This document shows positions 8,443-16,720 of a stretch of DNA of 64,000 nucleotides, in pieces. The stretch is from Macrococcus brunensis (GTDB taxonomy: Bacteria; Bacillota; Bacilli; Staphylococcales; Staphylococcaceae): the NCBI RefSeq assembly GCF_004359615.1, contig NZ_SCWA01000007.1, forward strand, positions 1-64,000, read 5' to 3'. Below the pieces are notes generated by a model, which was not told the DNA's origin, searched no databases, and worked only from the letters and a program-made list of their open reading frames with translations. The position numbers and the translations under genes were made by a program. Position 1 is the stretch's first letter; every line of letters begins with the position of its first letter.

Positions 8443-9630
8443 CTAGATAATATGATTATCGACCAGCGCTTGTCTCGCTGTCTCTATACTATCTTTCCCC
8501 TCTTTATTCTTAAGCGGACTGAATTCGGACTCCCGGTCTACTTGCAATGTCTTGAAAGTCTCTGCATAACGGAAAATATCGAAATAGAACTTTTCGAATT
8601 TTAATGTTTCTTTCTTCACGACAGCAAAATCTTCGTCCAGCTGTTCAAGGTTTTTCACGGCTAAATGATAAGGAAGAGCCTGAGTAGAAGCTTCTTCAAG
8701 AAAATCACGTCTGAAAATATGAATGCCGATATTACCATTTGTAAACTGATTCTCGAGTCCTTCCGGCAGTTCTGTATATTCCATAACCTGTTTCTTATCA
8801 TCCGCCATAATAACACGTCCAACACTTTCACCATTCAGAGGTCGAATGGTTTTAGTAGTGACATCGGCGCCTGATTCAACAGCAAGTCCGCAGAAAACAG
8901 GATCCAGAACTTTTACGAGGACATTATCGATATTATTGAGATAGATATAATCGATACCTCGTTTATTCATCGTCTGATAGAGACCCGTTGCAGCAAGCGC
9001 CTCAAAAATACCGCCATTTCCGTTAGGCGATGTCAGGAGTTCGCCTTTCGTATTTAATAACAGCTGACCATCAGGTGATAAAGCCACGATATTAGGCTGT
9101 TTGAAGAACGTAATATTTTCCTCGTGGTAATTAAAGAAATGATGTTCCTTGAAGAATTCAAGTGTCTCTTCATGGTTGATATCACTTGTCATAATGAACC
9201 ATGGAATCGTTGTATTACATTCAGCAGAAATCTTAAGGAGCTGCTTCGCCTGTAGTTCAAAGAGACTGATTTCATCGAAGCTGAATGTGCCTTTCGGTCC
9301 CGGGTGAGCAAGACGCGTGCCTTGTCCGCCTGCCATAAGCAGCGCTGCAAATCGTCCTTCTCGAATAGCTTGACGACCTAGCGTTTCAAGTTCACTAAGA
9401 CGTTCTTCTGTCATTTCAGATTTTACTTCCGTCTCTACGTCCGTCAGCTGACCGGCCGGCGCTTCAACGTGGCGGTTAACATAGACATTTTCATAGAGTG
9501 CTGCCACTTCATCCAAATTCAGTGAACTTAAATCCTGCGTCAGTTTATTCTTTTCTTCTTCAGACATCATCGTCAGCATTTCAGACAGTGCATGGTGATT
9601 ATAATTCGGTAAATCCTGCAAAGTAGCCAT
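8443..9630 (-). CDS. UDPGP-type uridylyltransferase
   Basis: 395 residues, with the nucleotidyltransferase signature LLMAGGQGTRLAHPGPKGTF near 100 and later LYLNNIDNVLVKVLDP-type metal-site and GNIGIHIF segments. It belongs to the UDPGP family (UDP-GlcNAc or UDP-sugar pyrophosphorylases) and is the usual length for the staphylococcal putative uridylyltransferase. It should make a UDP-sugar from UTP and a sugar 1-phosphate; the sugar cannot be read from sequence. RBS AAAGGAGA precedes the ATG. It lies 31 nt after the YdjM-like gene with no terminator between, and is followed at once by the small membrane protein and adaptor genes. Confidence 0.88.
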   Translation of the reverse strand: MATLQDLPNYNHHALSEMLTMMSEEEKNKLTQDLSSLNLDEVAALYENVYVNRHVEAPAGQLTDVETEVKSEMTEERLSELETLGRQAIREGRFAALLMAGGQGTRLAHPGPKGTFSFDEISLFELQAKQLLKISAECNTTIPWFIMTSDINHEETLEFFKEHHFFNYHEENITFFKQPNIVALSPDGQLLLNTKGELLTSPNGNGGIFEALAATGLYQTMNKRGIDYIYLNNIDNVLVKVLDPVFCGLAVESGADVTTKTIRPLNGESVGRVIMADDKKQVMEYTELPEGLENQFTNGNIGIHIFRRDFLEEASTQALPYHLAVKNLEQLDEDFAVVKKETLKFEKFYFDIFRYAETFKTLQVDRESEFSPLKNKEGKDSIETARQALVDNHII

Positions 9631-9661
9631 AATTTCTCCTTTAATAACCTGAGTTTTAGTA

Positions 9662-10165
9662 TCAATTTAACCAGTTGATTGTACGATGAAACATTTCAAC
9701 ATAAACCAGATAGACGGTCAATAATGTAAATGTAGTTGCCAGAGACAGATCAACAACGCCTCCTGTCTTAAAGTTAATCGGAAGAACAACTTTATAGTCA
9801 AGAGGGAAAAAGAGGGCAACGCCTCTCGGTGTTAACATATCTAGTATAATATGGCTCGCGATGCCAAGTAAACTAGAGATGATATAAATGAAATCTATAT
9901 TGAGAAGCGTCAGGATGACAGCTGTCAGACCCATAAAAAATAAGGAATGCGTCATAGTTCGGTGGCCGAAGAAAAAGCCAATGAGTAGGCTTAGTAATTT
10001 TAACTTGCGTCCGATCTTACTGCCTGCATGACAAATATCAGGAACCAGACTGAATGCTGCTGTTGTCGCAATGATTGCGACAGACTGTCCTAAATCAGTA
10101 GTCGTTTTAAGCGCATAACCTGTTCCGAGCAGAATACCGAAAGCGAGATGGGTTTTCCCTGTCAT
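9662..10165 (-). CDS. YdjM/DUF457-type membrane metal-dependent hydrolase
   Basis: About 167 residues. It opens MTGKTHLAFG and contains conserved His/Asp residues (GHRTMTHSLFF; SHIILDMLTPRGV) between hydrophobic helices. This is the pattern of the LexA-regulated, membrane-bound metal-dependent hydrolase family. The start at 10165 overlaps the TGA of the upstream AlkD gene in an ATGA, with GGGGGAG upstream, so the two are translationally coupled. Coupling with a DNA repair gene fits the SOS association known for YdjM in E. coli, but I see no LexA box here. Confidence 0.85.
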   Translation of the reverse strand: MTGKTHLAFGILLGTGYALKTTTDLGQSVAIIATTAAFSLVPDICHAGSKIGRKLKLLSLLIGFFFGHRTMTHSLFFMGLTAVILTLLNIDFIYIISSLLGIASHIILDMLTPRGVALFFPLDYKVVLPINFKTGGVVDLSLATTFTLLTVYLVYVEMFHRTINWLN

Positions 10166-10848
10166 ACATGCTCCCCCTTCGCTTTCAGCCATTTCAAAGC
10201 TTCTCGTTCACTTAGCTTTGATAATTCAGCTGTACTGACATAGCTGACAACAAAGTCAGGCGCTGTCTTTGAATATTCTCTCAGAATCCAGCCAATTGCT
10301 TTTCTGATAAAAAATTCTTTTTCATATTTTAGATGTTCAATCATTTTAATCAGTAAGTCCTCATTCATTGTACTCTTAAATTTCAGTTGATGCAGAAGTC
10401 CTGCACGTTGCAGCCAGAAATGATCTGACTGTACCCAGGCCATCATGCGGTCTAAGTCTGCCGGATGACCCTGTCTGATGATATGACCGACGATATTCGG
10501 ACTTAAATCATCTATGGAATCCCACCAGCTATTCTGCAGCAGCAAGGACTCCACAAAAGGTAAATCGGCAGAGGTAAGTCCATTCTTCTTTTTTTCCAGC
10601 AGACGCATCGCGAAGTAATGATATTCTCGTTCCGGTTCTATAAAAAGTGCTTGCACTAGTTTTTTCAGTTCTTCCCCTTCAGGCAATGCGTACGATTTAA
10701 ACAATTCGCGATTAATCGGTGCACTTTCTTTCTTTTTGATTCCTAAAAACGGGAACTGATTCTTCATATACCGGCTCATTGCAATACTGTTCTCTGCATC
10801 ACTATAAGGTGCATACGTTTTTTTAATGATATCAAGCGTTAATATCAT
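10162..10848 (-). CDS. DNA alkylation repair protein, AlkD-like
   Basis: 228 residues, all-helical HEAT-like repeats with Trp-rich segments (QNSWWDSIDDLSPNIVG; SDHFWLQRAGLL; FFIRKAIGWILREYSK) typical of AlkD/AlkC glycosylases that remove N3- and N7-alkylated bases without base flipping. The WWDSIDDL segment holds the catalytic-type Asp. The start codon overlaps the lipoprotein stop (ATGA) and its own stop overlaps the next start, placing it in the middle of a coupled three-gene set. Confidence 0.9.
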   Translation of the reverse strand: MILTLDIIKKTYAPYSDAENSIAMSRYMKNQFPFLGIKKKESAPINRELFKSYALPEGEELKKLVQALFIEPEREYHYFAMRLLEKKKNGLTSADLPFVESLLLQNSWWDSIDDLSPNIVGHIIRQGHPADLDRMMAWVQSDHFWLQRAGLLHQLKFKSTMNEDLLIKMIEHLKYEKEFFIRKAIGWILREYSKTAPDFVVSYVSTAELSKLSEREALKWLKAKGEHV

Positions 10849-11438
10849 GATGGTTCTTCCGTCGCTTCAGTTGTTAAATTTTTTTCTATCTCTACTGCTT
10901 CCACAGTTGCCTCTTCAGTTGTCATCTGTTCAGTCGACGGCTGTTCTGTCATTGGCGCTTCAGTTGTCGGAGTCTCAGATGTCACTTGCTCTGTCGTCAC
11001 ACTTTCTGTCGCAGGCGGGACTATCTTGACCTCGGCCGTTGGATGTTCCGTCTTTCTGCAATGATGATTCTGGCAGAGATAGCCTTCAGTCGCAAGATTA
11101 TTCCAGGCGCGCGAATATTCAGGCGTATCTGTATATTTAGTACAAGTGCCTGCTAAGAGACAGTTTCTCGCTTCATTGTAGACAGCTGTATCATACTGCT
11201 TTTCGGCCGGCATTTCTGTTGACGTATTCTCCGGTGATTTCACTCTAACTTTTACAGAAGGTTTCTTATCTTCATTATTTTCAGTGGATTGTTTTGTGTC
11301 TTTTTGTGTGGCTTTATGTGTATCTTTCGTCGCTTTTATGTTTTCTTTCTCTATTCGCGAGTCTTTTTCATCTGATGTCTGCTGACAGCCTGACAACATC
11401 ACCAATAAGCCAAGAACTAGAACCATTTGCTGTTTCAT
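10845..11438 (-). CDS. lipoprotein with Thr/Glu-rich tail, unknown function
   Basis: About 197 residues. Signal sequence MKQQMVLVLGLLVMLSGC ends in a lipobox LSGC, so it is probably a membrane-anchored lipoprotein. It has a Lys/Glu/Thr-rich linker, a compact segment with four cysteines (CLLAGTC and CQNHHC) that also holds YDTAVYNEARN and YSRAWNNLATEGY, then a low-complexity tail of TTE-type repeats. Start chosen at 11438 (AAGGAGAG upstream) rather than 11456. The tail resembles the TTE-rich region of the LPXTG protein at 43040. No family recognised. Confidence 0.8.
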   Translation of the reverse strand: MKQQMVLVLGLLVMLSGCQQTSDEKDSRIEKENIKATKDTHKATQKDTKQSTENNEDKKPSVKVRVKSPENTSTEMPAEKQYDTAVYNEARNCLLAGTCTKYTDTPEYSRAWNNLATEGYLCQNHHCRKTEHPTAEVKIVPPATESVTTEQVTSETPTTEAPMTEQPSTEQMTTEEATVEAVEIEKNLTTEATEEPS

Positions 11439-11539
11439 GTTCTCTCTCCTTACCATTAGTATTTAACTATTATACTGGTTATTCATGAAAAAGGAATCTA
11501 TTAATACTATGAAACGCTGTCAGTCTCTATCCGCATTAT

Positions 11540-11568
11540 TTGTAAGCGTATGAAAAAAGGGGTATATT
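11540..11568 (+). promoter_or_regulatory. promoter of the SunI/YnzG-like gene
   Basis: TTGTAA (11540-11545), 17-nt spacer, TATATT (11563-11568), 35 nt before the start codon. Confidence 0.65.
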
Positions 11569-11603
11569 ATAAGTAACAAAATATAAAAAGGATGTGTTTA
11601 TCA

Positions 11604-11864
11604 ATGGCAATGACAATCACTAAAAACGATAAAGAAGTTAACATTAAATGGCGTGTAGCGGATATTACAATCCCTAACGAAGATATCGTCAGCGTTAAAG
11701 AAGATACTAATATTTATGCTGCAACTGATGAAAACCAGGAGAACGTTGTACGTATTGGCTCTACTTTTGGTAAAACAAACCGTATTCTGTTAGAAACTAA
11801 AGATAAATCTTATATCATCTATACACACAATGATAAAAAAATCCTTAACGAATTAAATAAATAA
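11604..11864 (+). CDS. SunI/YnzG-like small PH-fold protein
   Basis: About 86 residues, mostly beta strands (TITKNDKEVNIKWRVADITIPNEDI; VVRIGSTFGKTNRILLETKDKSYIIYTH) ending in a short helix. The pattern resembles the SunI/YnzG family, which includes the sublancin immunity protein but has many members with no known role. I place the start at the ATG at 11604, since the ATG at 11592 overlaps the AAAGGA RBS, although the 11-12 nt spacing is a little long. Has its own promoter and terminator. Confidence 0.65.
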   Translation: MAMTITKNDKEVNIKWRVADITIPNEDIVSVKEDTNIYAATDENQENVVRIGSTFGKTNRILLETKDKSYIIYTHNDKKILNELNK

Positions 11865-11872
11865 TATAAAGG

Positions 11873-11895
11873 GTCGCACTTCTGTGCGGCTTTTT
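11873..11895 (+). terminator. terminator after SunI/YnzG-like gene
   Basis: Stem GTCGCAC / GTGCGGC with TTCT loop and five U residues. It lies just ahead of the SDR RBS. Confidence 0.75.
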
Positions 11896-11916
11896 CTGTC
11901 AAATGGAGGACTTTCA

Positions 11917-12624
11917 ATGGAAAACTTAACAAATAAAGTGGCACTTGTGACAGGCGGTTCTCGAGGTATCGGACGCGCAACTGCAATAGCGCTTGCAAAA
12001 GAAGGCGTCAAAATAGCAATCACCGGCCGTCATTTTGAAGCACTGCAGGAAACACTTGATATGCTGGAAACAGACGCTACGGCTGTTGTCTGTGATATGC
12101 AGAAGGAAGAAGATATTAAAGCGGCAGTGGAACATACACTGGATACTTTCGGGCAGATTGATATTCTCGTCAACAACGCTGGTATTATGAAAACGAATCT
12201 TTTCCTTAAGACGTCTGCTGAAGAGATGCGTGAAATGCTTGAAACAAATGTCATGGGTACCTTCACTATGATGCAGCAAGTTCTGCCCCATATGATTGAA
12301 CAGAAGTCGGGGGACGTTGTGAATATCGCTTCTATGTCAGCGATTAACGCGACAGCTAAATCGGCTGCCTATTCAGCTTCTAAGTTTGCAGTAGCAGGCA
12401 TGACTGAAGGGGTAATGCGTGAAATGCGCGAACATAACATTCGTACCTTCACTATCAACCCTTCAGCTGTTCTGACAGATTTAATCGGCGAAACGTCGCT
12501 CGATCCTGAAACGATGACACACCCTGAAGACATTGCAGACGTCATCGTCAGTCAGCTTAAACTTAATCGTCGTACTTTTATTAAAACGAATCAGATCTGG
12601 GCGACTCATCCCGTTCAAAAATAA
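11917..12624 (+). CDS. short-chain dehydrogenase/reductase (3-oxoacyl-ACP reductase-like)
   Basis: 235 residues of classical SDR fold: cofactor motif TGGSRGIG near 11-18, NNAGI near 87, active-site Ser (IASMSA) and YSASK (Tyr/Lys pair) near 150. The Arg in GGSRG favours NADPH. Start set at 11917 after TGGAGG. It is followed 12 nt later by an IsdG-like gene with its own RBS, so the two share a transcript. Substrate unknown. Confidence 0.88.
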   Translation: MENLTNKVALVTGGSRGIGRATAIALAKEGVKIAITGRHFEALQETLDMLETDATAVVCDMQKEEDIKAAVEHTLDTFGQIDILVNNAGIMKTNLFLKTSAEEMREMLETNVMGTFTMMQQVLPHMIEQKSGDVVNIASMSAINATAKSAAYSASKFAVAGMTEGVMREMREHNIRTFTINPSAVLTDLIGETSLDPETMTHPEDIADVIVSQLKLNRRTFIKTNQIWATHPVQK

Positions 12625-12636
12625 GGAGGATTTTTT

Positions 12637-12954
12637 ATGTTTATCGTATCAAACCGTATAAAAATGAAATCAGGTTTTGCAGAAAAAATGGCACCACGCT
12701 TTACGCAAGGCGGGGGCATTGAAGAATTGAAAGGTTTCGTAAAAACTGAAGTTCTCGCTGTTCAAGGCAACGAAGAACATGATGAACTGCACGTCAACAC
12801 TTACTGGGAGACATTAGAAGACTTTGAAGCATGGAAAACGTCAGATGCCTTCAAAAAAGCACACCAGCGTCCAGCAGGCGGCAATCAGGATGAATCTCCT
12901 ATACTCGGCTCTGAACTCGTCATCTATGAGCTTAAATCACAACTTGAACGCTAA
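12637..12954 (+). CDS. IsdG/HmoA-like heme-degrading monooxygenase
   Basis: 105 residues, a ferredoxin-like monooxygenase fold. The three catalytic residues of staphylococcal IsdG/IsdI (Asn7, Trp67, His77) have counterparts at Asn6, Trp66 and His76 with identical spacing. The segment WKTSDAFKKAHQRPAGGNQDESPI closely follows IsdG around the active-site His. It should open the heme ring to release iron in the cytoplasm. No isd surface or transport genes are nearby; it is paired with an SDR instead. A generic antibiotic-biosynthesis monooxygenase is the alternative, less likely given the triad. Confidence 0.85.
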   Translation: MFIVSNRIKMKSGFAEKMAPRFTQGGGIEELKGFVKTEVLAVQGNEEHDELHVNTYWETLEDFEAWKTSDAFKKAHQRPAGGNQDESPILGSELVIYELKSQLER

Positions 12955-12993
12955 AAAAATAACGCCAGTCAGATGACTGGCGTTATTTTTTTA
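12953..12993. terminator. bidirectional terminator
   Basis: Long perfect stem (AATAACGCCAGTCA and complement) flanked by A and T runs. It serves the IsdG-like gene and the converging YjiH gene. Confidence 0.9.
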
Positions 12994-14337
12994 ATAAATG
13001 AGATGAGCCATTGCAATGATAATCGGTAAGATGATGGCTGTCCGGATCAGGAAAATAGCAAATAATTTAGGCAGACTGACTGGAATCTTCGAGCCCAGTA
13101 TAACGCCCCCTACTTCTGATAAGTAGATTAACTGCGAGATACTTAAGGCACCAATGACAAAGCGCGTCATTTCACTCGGTACATCTTGAATCAGAATAGC
13201 TGGCAGGAACATATCTGCGAAACCGATCAGAATAGTCTGAGACGCTTCAGCAGCATGGGGGACCTGCAGGAAGTCCAGGATAGGAACAAATGGTGCCCCT
13301 AAAATCTTAAAGAGCGGCGTGAACTCTGCGAGCATCGTCGCGATTGTACCGATTGCCATAACAACTGGCAGCACTGCAAACCACATATCCATCACTGTAC
13401 GGAAGCCGAGTCCAAGGAAGTCGCTGAAATTACGTCCTCTATAGCCCCGATGTACCGCATTTTCAAAACCATAGCTGATGGCGTTGTAACCCGCTGGAAT
13501 ATCTTCTTTCAGTTTCTCAGCTGAACCATTTGAGTAAGTATCAGGTACTGATGATAGCGGCCAGATACGCGGTGTAATCATCGCAGCAATCAGACAGGAC
13601 ATAATCACCGTAAAATAAAAGAAGAAGAAATGATTCATGACTTCAACTTGCTTCGCTATAACAATCGCAAACGTAATCGATACGACCGAGAAGCTGGTCG
13701 CAATGATGGTCGCTTCTCTTCTTGTATAGAAACCTTCGTCATATTGTTTAGAGGCCATCATGACACCGACTGTACCGTCGCCGACAAATGAAGCGAGGTT
13801 CTCTACGGCAGAACGGCCAGGTAATGTGAAGAGCGGACGCATAACACGCGAGAACATCGGACCGATAAACTCGAATAATCCATAGTCCATCAGTAATGGC
13901 AGGAAGAGACCTGCGAACAGGAAGACTGTGACAAGTGTCGGCAGCAGATCGTTATAGATCAGACCGCCAGTCGCGTCTGTATTGACAAAAGGCACAGGCA
14001 ATTTAAAATAAACAACAATTGCGAAGAATGTCCCTAACAGGCGAATAATCAGCCAGATGATATTGACTTCAAACAAATTCTTCATAAATGATGTCTTCGC
14101 ATTCTTGAAGATTGAACAGTAAAGCGTCATCAGCATTGAGATGATAATGATGACGATGAGTAAAGTAGGCATTCCTTTACCCACAGTTTCTTTAAGCCAG
14201 CCTGCGAGAAGTGCAACCGGTAAAGTAGCTTCCCCGTTTACAGTGAGCGGCGTGACAAATAAGAACAATCCCAGGATTGAAGTCAGAATAAACTTCCACA
14301 TCCCTATTTTATGTTGCTTCGGTGTTAACTTCTCCAT
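12991..14337 (-). CDS. YjiH-family membrane protein (nucleoside-recognition Gate domain)
   Basis: About 448 residues with roughly ten hydrophobic helices. The Gate/nucleoside-recognition repeat is visible (SFVGDGTVGVMMASKQYDEGFYTRREATIIATSFSVVS; LIYLSEVGGVILGSKIPVSLP). YjiH proteins are probably solute carriers, with no assigned substrate. GGAGG overlaps the first two Met codons, so the ATG at 14337 is the better start. It lies downstream of a BCCT carrier but a terminator separates them. Confidence 0.82.
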   Translation of the reverse strand: MEKLTPKQHKIGMWKFILTSILGLFLFVTPLTVNGEATLPVALLAGWLKETVGKGMPTLLIVIIIISMLMTLYCSIFKNAKTSFMKNLFEVNIIWLIIRLLGTFFAIVVYFKLPVPFVNTDATGGLIYNDLLPTLVTVFLFAGLFLPLLMDYGLFEFIGPMFSRVMRPLFTLPGRSAVENLASFVGDGTVGVMMASKQYDEGFYTRREATIIATSFSVVSITFAIVIAKQVEVMNHFFFFYFTVIMSCLIAAMITPRIWPLSSVPDTYSNGSAEKLKEDIPAGYNAISYGFENAVHRGYRGRNFSDFLGLGFRTVMDMWFAVLPVVMAIGTIATMLAEFTPLFKILGAPFVPILDFLQVPHAAEASQTILIGFADMFLPAILIQDVPSEMTRFVIGALSISQLIYLSEVGGVILGSKIPVSLPKLFAIFLIRTAIILPIIIAMAHLIY

Positions 14338-14352
14338 CATATCCTCCATCCG

Positions 14353-14385
14353 AAAAAAGAGCGTAAAAGAATTTTTACGCTCTTT
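14353..14385 (-). terminator. terminator of the BCCT carrier gene
   Basis: Stem AAAGAGCGTAAAA and complement with GAAT loop, then U run on the minus strand. Confidence 0.85.
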
Positions 14386-14452
14386 CCTGATTATTTATAT
14401 GCTATACAGATATATGAAAAAGTATACACAATTCAGAAAACGTTTTCAATAT

Positions 14453-15928
14453 CTAAAGATGTTCTTTTCGTAATGCTTTGATTAAAGAAATCATCATGAA
14501 AAAGATAACAACAGAGAATGGCAAAGCTGCAATAATCAGGATGTTCTGTAACCCTTGTGTACCCCCCGCATACATCACAATGCCGGCAATAATGGATAAT
14601 AATAAACCCCATGTGACTTTAACAAGTGATGTCGGATTGATGTCTCCATCACTGCTGAGCATACCGAGAACATATGTCGCTGAGTCTGCTGAAGTGATAA
14701 AGAACAGCGCGATAACGAATAGTGTAATGAAACTCATTATTTTTCCTAGTGGATAATGCTGCAGCATAGCGAATGTCGTTGTTTCAACCGGGAATTGTGA
14801 TAAATCGATTCCTCCGAGCTGCAGGTGAACAGCAGATGCACCGAAGACCGCAAAGAAAATAAAGCAGACTAGAGCAGGGACTAACAGTACACCCATGATA
14901 AATTCTTTGATTGTGCGACCTCTGGAAACACGAGCAATGAAGATACCGACAAACGGCGCCCATGCAATCCACCATGCCCAGTAGAATATCGTCCAGCTAT
15001 CGATCCACTTACGTCTGCCATCTGCAAGTGGTTCAAGACGCAATGTCATCTCAACGAAATGGGCCACGTAGTTACCTAGTGTATCGGTGAAAGTATTCAG
15101 GATATAGACAGTCGGTCCGACGATAAACAGTAAGACCATCAAGGCAAATCCTAGCAGCATGTTGATGTTACTGAGTGTCTTGATACCTTTATCAATACCT
15201 GACCAAGCAGACCAGGTGAACAGGATAGTAGACACGACAAGAATAATCACCTGTACAGTGAAGTTACTTGGAATCTTAAACAAATAATTCAGACCTTCAT
15301 TGATCTGCGCCGCACCAAAACCAAGTGTTGCTGCTACACCCATAACAGTCGCAATAATAGCAAGGACATCTATCGTCTTGCCGATAGGGCCTGCCATTTT
15401 TTCTTTGCCGAAAAGTGGCACAAGTGTCGCACTGATCAGGCCAGGATATCCTTTATAGAAACTGAAGTAAGCCAGGACAAGAGCGACTACTCCGTATACC
15501 GCCCAGGCATGAATTCCCCAGTGAAAGAAAGCATACTGGAACGCATCGCCAATCGCTTCATTCGAACCGGGCTTCGCTTTAGGTGTCTGTTTGAAAGCAT
15601 GGCTGATAGGCTCAGCAGTCGTCCAGAAGACGAGACCCATACCCATACCTGCACTGAAGAGCATCGCAAACCAAGAAGGCAGAGAGAATTCCGCTTCTTC
15701 GTCAGGTGCCCCCAGTTTAATGCCACCAAACGGTGAAAAGAAGATGTAAAGACAGAAAATAAGAATAATCGCAATGGTAATCAGATAATACCAGCCGAAA
15801 TTCTTGGTGATAAAAGCAGTCATCTGCTGCGTCAGATTCTGCATACCTGTAGGTGTTATAACACCCCATGCCGCGAATAGAATACAGATAATCGCTGAGA
15901 TAATAAAGACAGGCGTATATTTTTTCAT
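14453..15928 (-). CDS. BCCT family betaine/choline/carnitine transporter (OpuD-like)
   Basis: About 491 residues, twelve transmembrane helices. It carries the BCCT signature around WWIAWAPFVGIFIARVSRGR, with the Trp-rich IDSWTIFYWAWW segment before it, and GMGMGLVFWTTAEP in the sodium/substrate region. It imports a compatible solute, probably glycine betaine, with sodium for osmoprotection. Start at 15928 following GTGGAGG rather than the GTG/ATG four codons earlier. Single gene ended by the 14353 terminator. Confidence 0.92.
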   Translation of the reverse strand: MKKYTPVFIISAIICILFAAWGVITPTGMQNLTQQMTAFITKNFGWYYLITIAIILIFCLYIFFSPFGGIKLGAPDEEAEFSLPSWFAMLFSAGMGMGLVFWTTAEPISHAFKQTPKAKPGSNEAIGDAFQYAFFHWGIHAWAVYGVVALVLAYFSFYKGYPGLISATLVPLFGKEKMAGPIGKTIDVLAIIATVMGVAATLGFGAAQINEGLNYLFKIPSNFTVQVIILVVSTILFTWSAWSGIDKGIKTLSNINMLLGFALMVLLFIVGPTVYILNTFTDTLGNYVAHFVEMTLRLEPLADGRRKWIDSWTIFYWAWWIAWAPFVGIFIARVSRGRTIKEFIMGVLLVPALVCFIFFAVFGASAVHLQLGGIDLSQFPVETTTFAMLQHYPLGKIMSFITLFVIALFFITSADSATYVLGMLSSDGDINPTSLVKVTWGLLLSIIAGIVMYAGGTQGLQNILIIAALPFSVVIFFMMISLIKALRKEHL

Positions 15929-15982
15929 AATAACCTCCACATTAATTTACGCCTATTTATTCCCTATTAATTCTCCTTTAAC

Positions 15983-16009
15983 CAAAAAAAGAGAAGCTGC
16001 TGCTTCTCT
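15983..16009 (-). terminator. terminator of the TPR gene
   Basis: Stem AGAGAAGC / GCTTCTCT and seven U residues on the minus strand. Confidence 0.85.
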
Positions 16010-16011
16010 CG

Positions 16012-16623
16012 TTACTCAAATATAATAGATTCCAGCATCTCAATCTCAGCTGCGCCTACTTCATCACCCGCTGCACGGAAATGCTTCTTCGCCTTTGTAA
16101 AATAGCCTTTCGCTTCTGCCATCTGGCTCTGCGCAGCATAGAGTTCGCCGAGTGCTCGTTCTGCATGTGCTCGGCTCATATCATCCTGTGCCTGGTCTTG
16201 TGCTTTATTCAATATACTTAATGCGCTATCATAATCCCCGCTCAGCATCTTCGTATAACCTTGCGCATAATAATTAGCTGCCAGACTTTCCGCATCATTA
16301 GTGTCCAGCAGTTTCTCTTCTTGCTGGAAGTAAACTTCTGCCTGTTCGAATTCACTATCCAGCTGTTCGACAGTACCAAGCTGATGCAGAATCGCTGCTT
16401 CATCGTCAGAACCTGCCGCATCCAGCATTTCGAGATAGTGCTCTCTTGCCGCGTCAAATTTCTGCTCAGCAATATAAAGATAACCGAGTGCGTGCTGATA
16501 AGTCACATAATCCTCTGTACCTGGCGTCAGTTCGTTCTTCATTTCATCGAACAATCGATATGTTTCTTTGTCATCTCCCAGATCGTATGCATCAAAAGCT
16601 GCTTCTATCTTTTCATCTATCAT
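16012..16623 (-). CDS. tetratricopeptide repeat protein
   Basis: About 203 residues built from TPR helix pairs (YQHALGYLYIAEQKFDAAREHYLEML; NYYAQGYTKMLSGDYDSALSILNKA; AERALGELYAAQSQMAEAKGYFTKAKKHF). Soluble, acidic, no signal peptide. A protein-interaction scaffold is likely; the partner is unknown. Start chosen at 16623 because AAAGGAGG lies 6-7 nt upstream, while the longer reading frame to 16683 has no RBS. Divergent from the MFS gene. Confidence 0.85.
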   Translation of the reverse strand: MIDEKIEAAFDAYDLGDDKETYRLFDEMKNELTPGTEDYVTYQHALGYLYIAEQKFDAAREHYLEMLDAAGSDDEAAILHQLGTVEQLDSEFEQAEVYFQQEEKLLDTNDAESLAANYYAQGYTKMLSGDYDSALSILNKAQDQAQDDMSRAHAERALGELYAAQSQMAEAKGYFTKAKKHFRAAGDEVGAAEIEMLESIIFE

Positions 16624-16720
16624 GTGAATTCCTCCTTTTTCTTCATTGTAATGTGAGCAAAGAGCAATGTCTAATGAAGACATGTTATAATCGTCTTACC
16701 AATTATTGAGAGGAACTGCT

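Noticed and set aside
10845-11438. Second LPXTG or sortase substrate
   Set aside because: The protein has TTE repeats but ends EATEEPS without LPXTG, hydrophobic helix or basic tail; the lipobox LSGC explains its anchoring.
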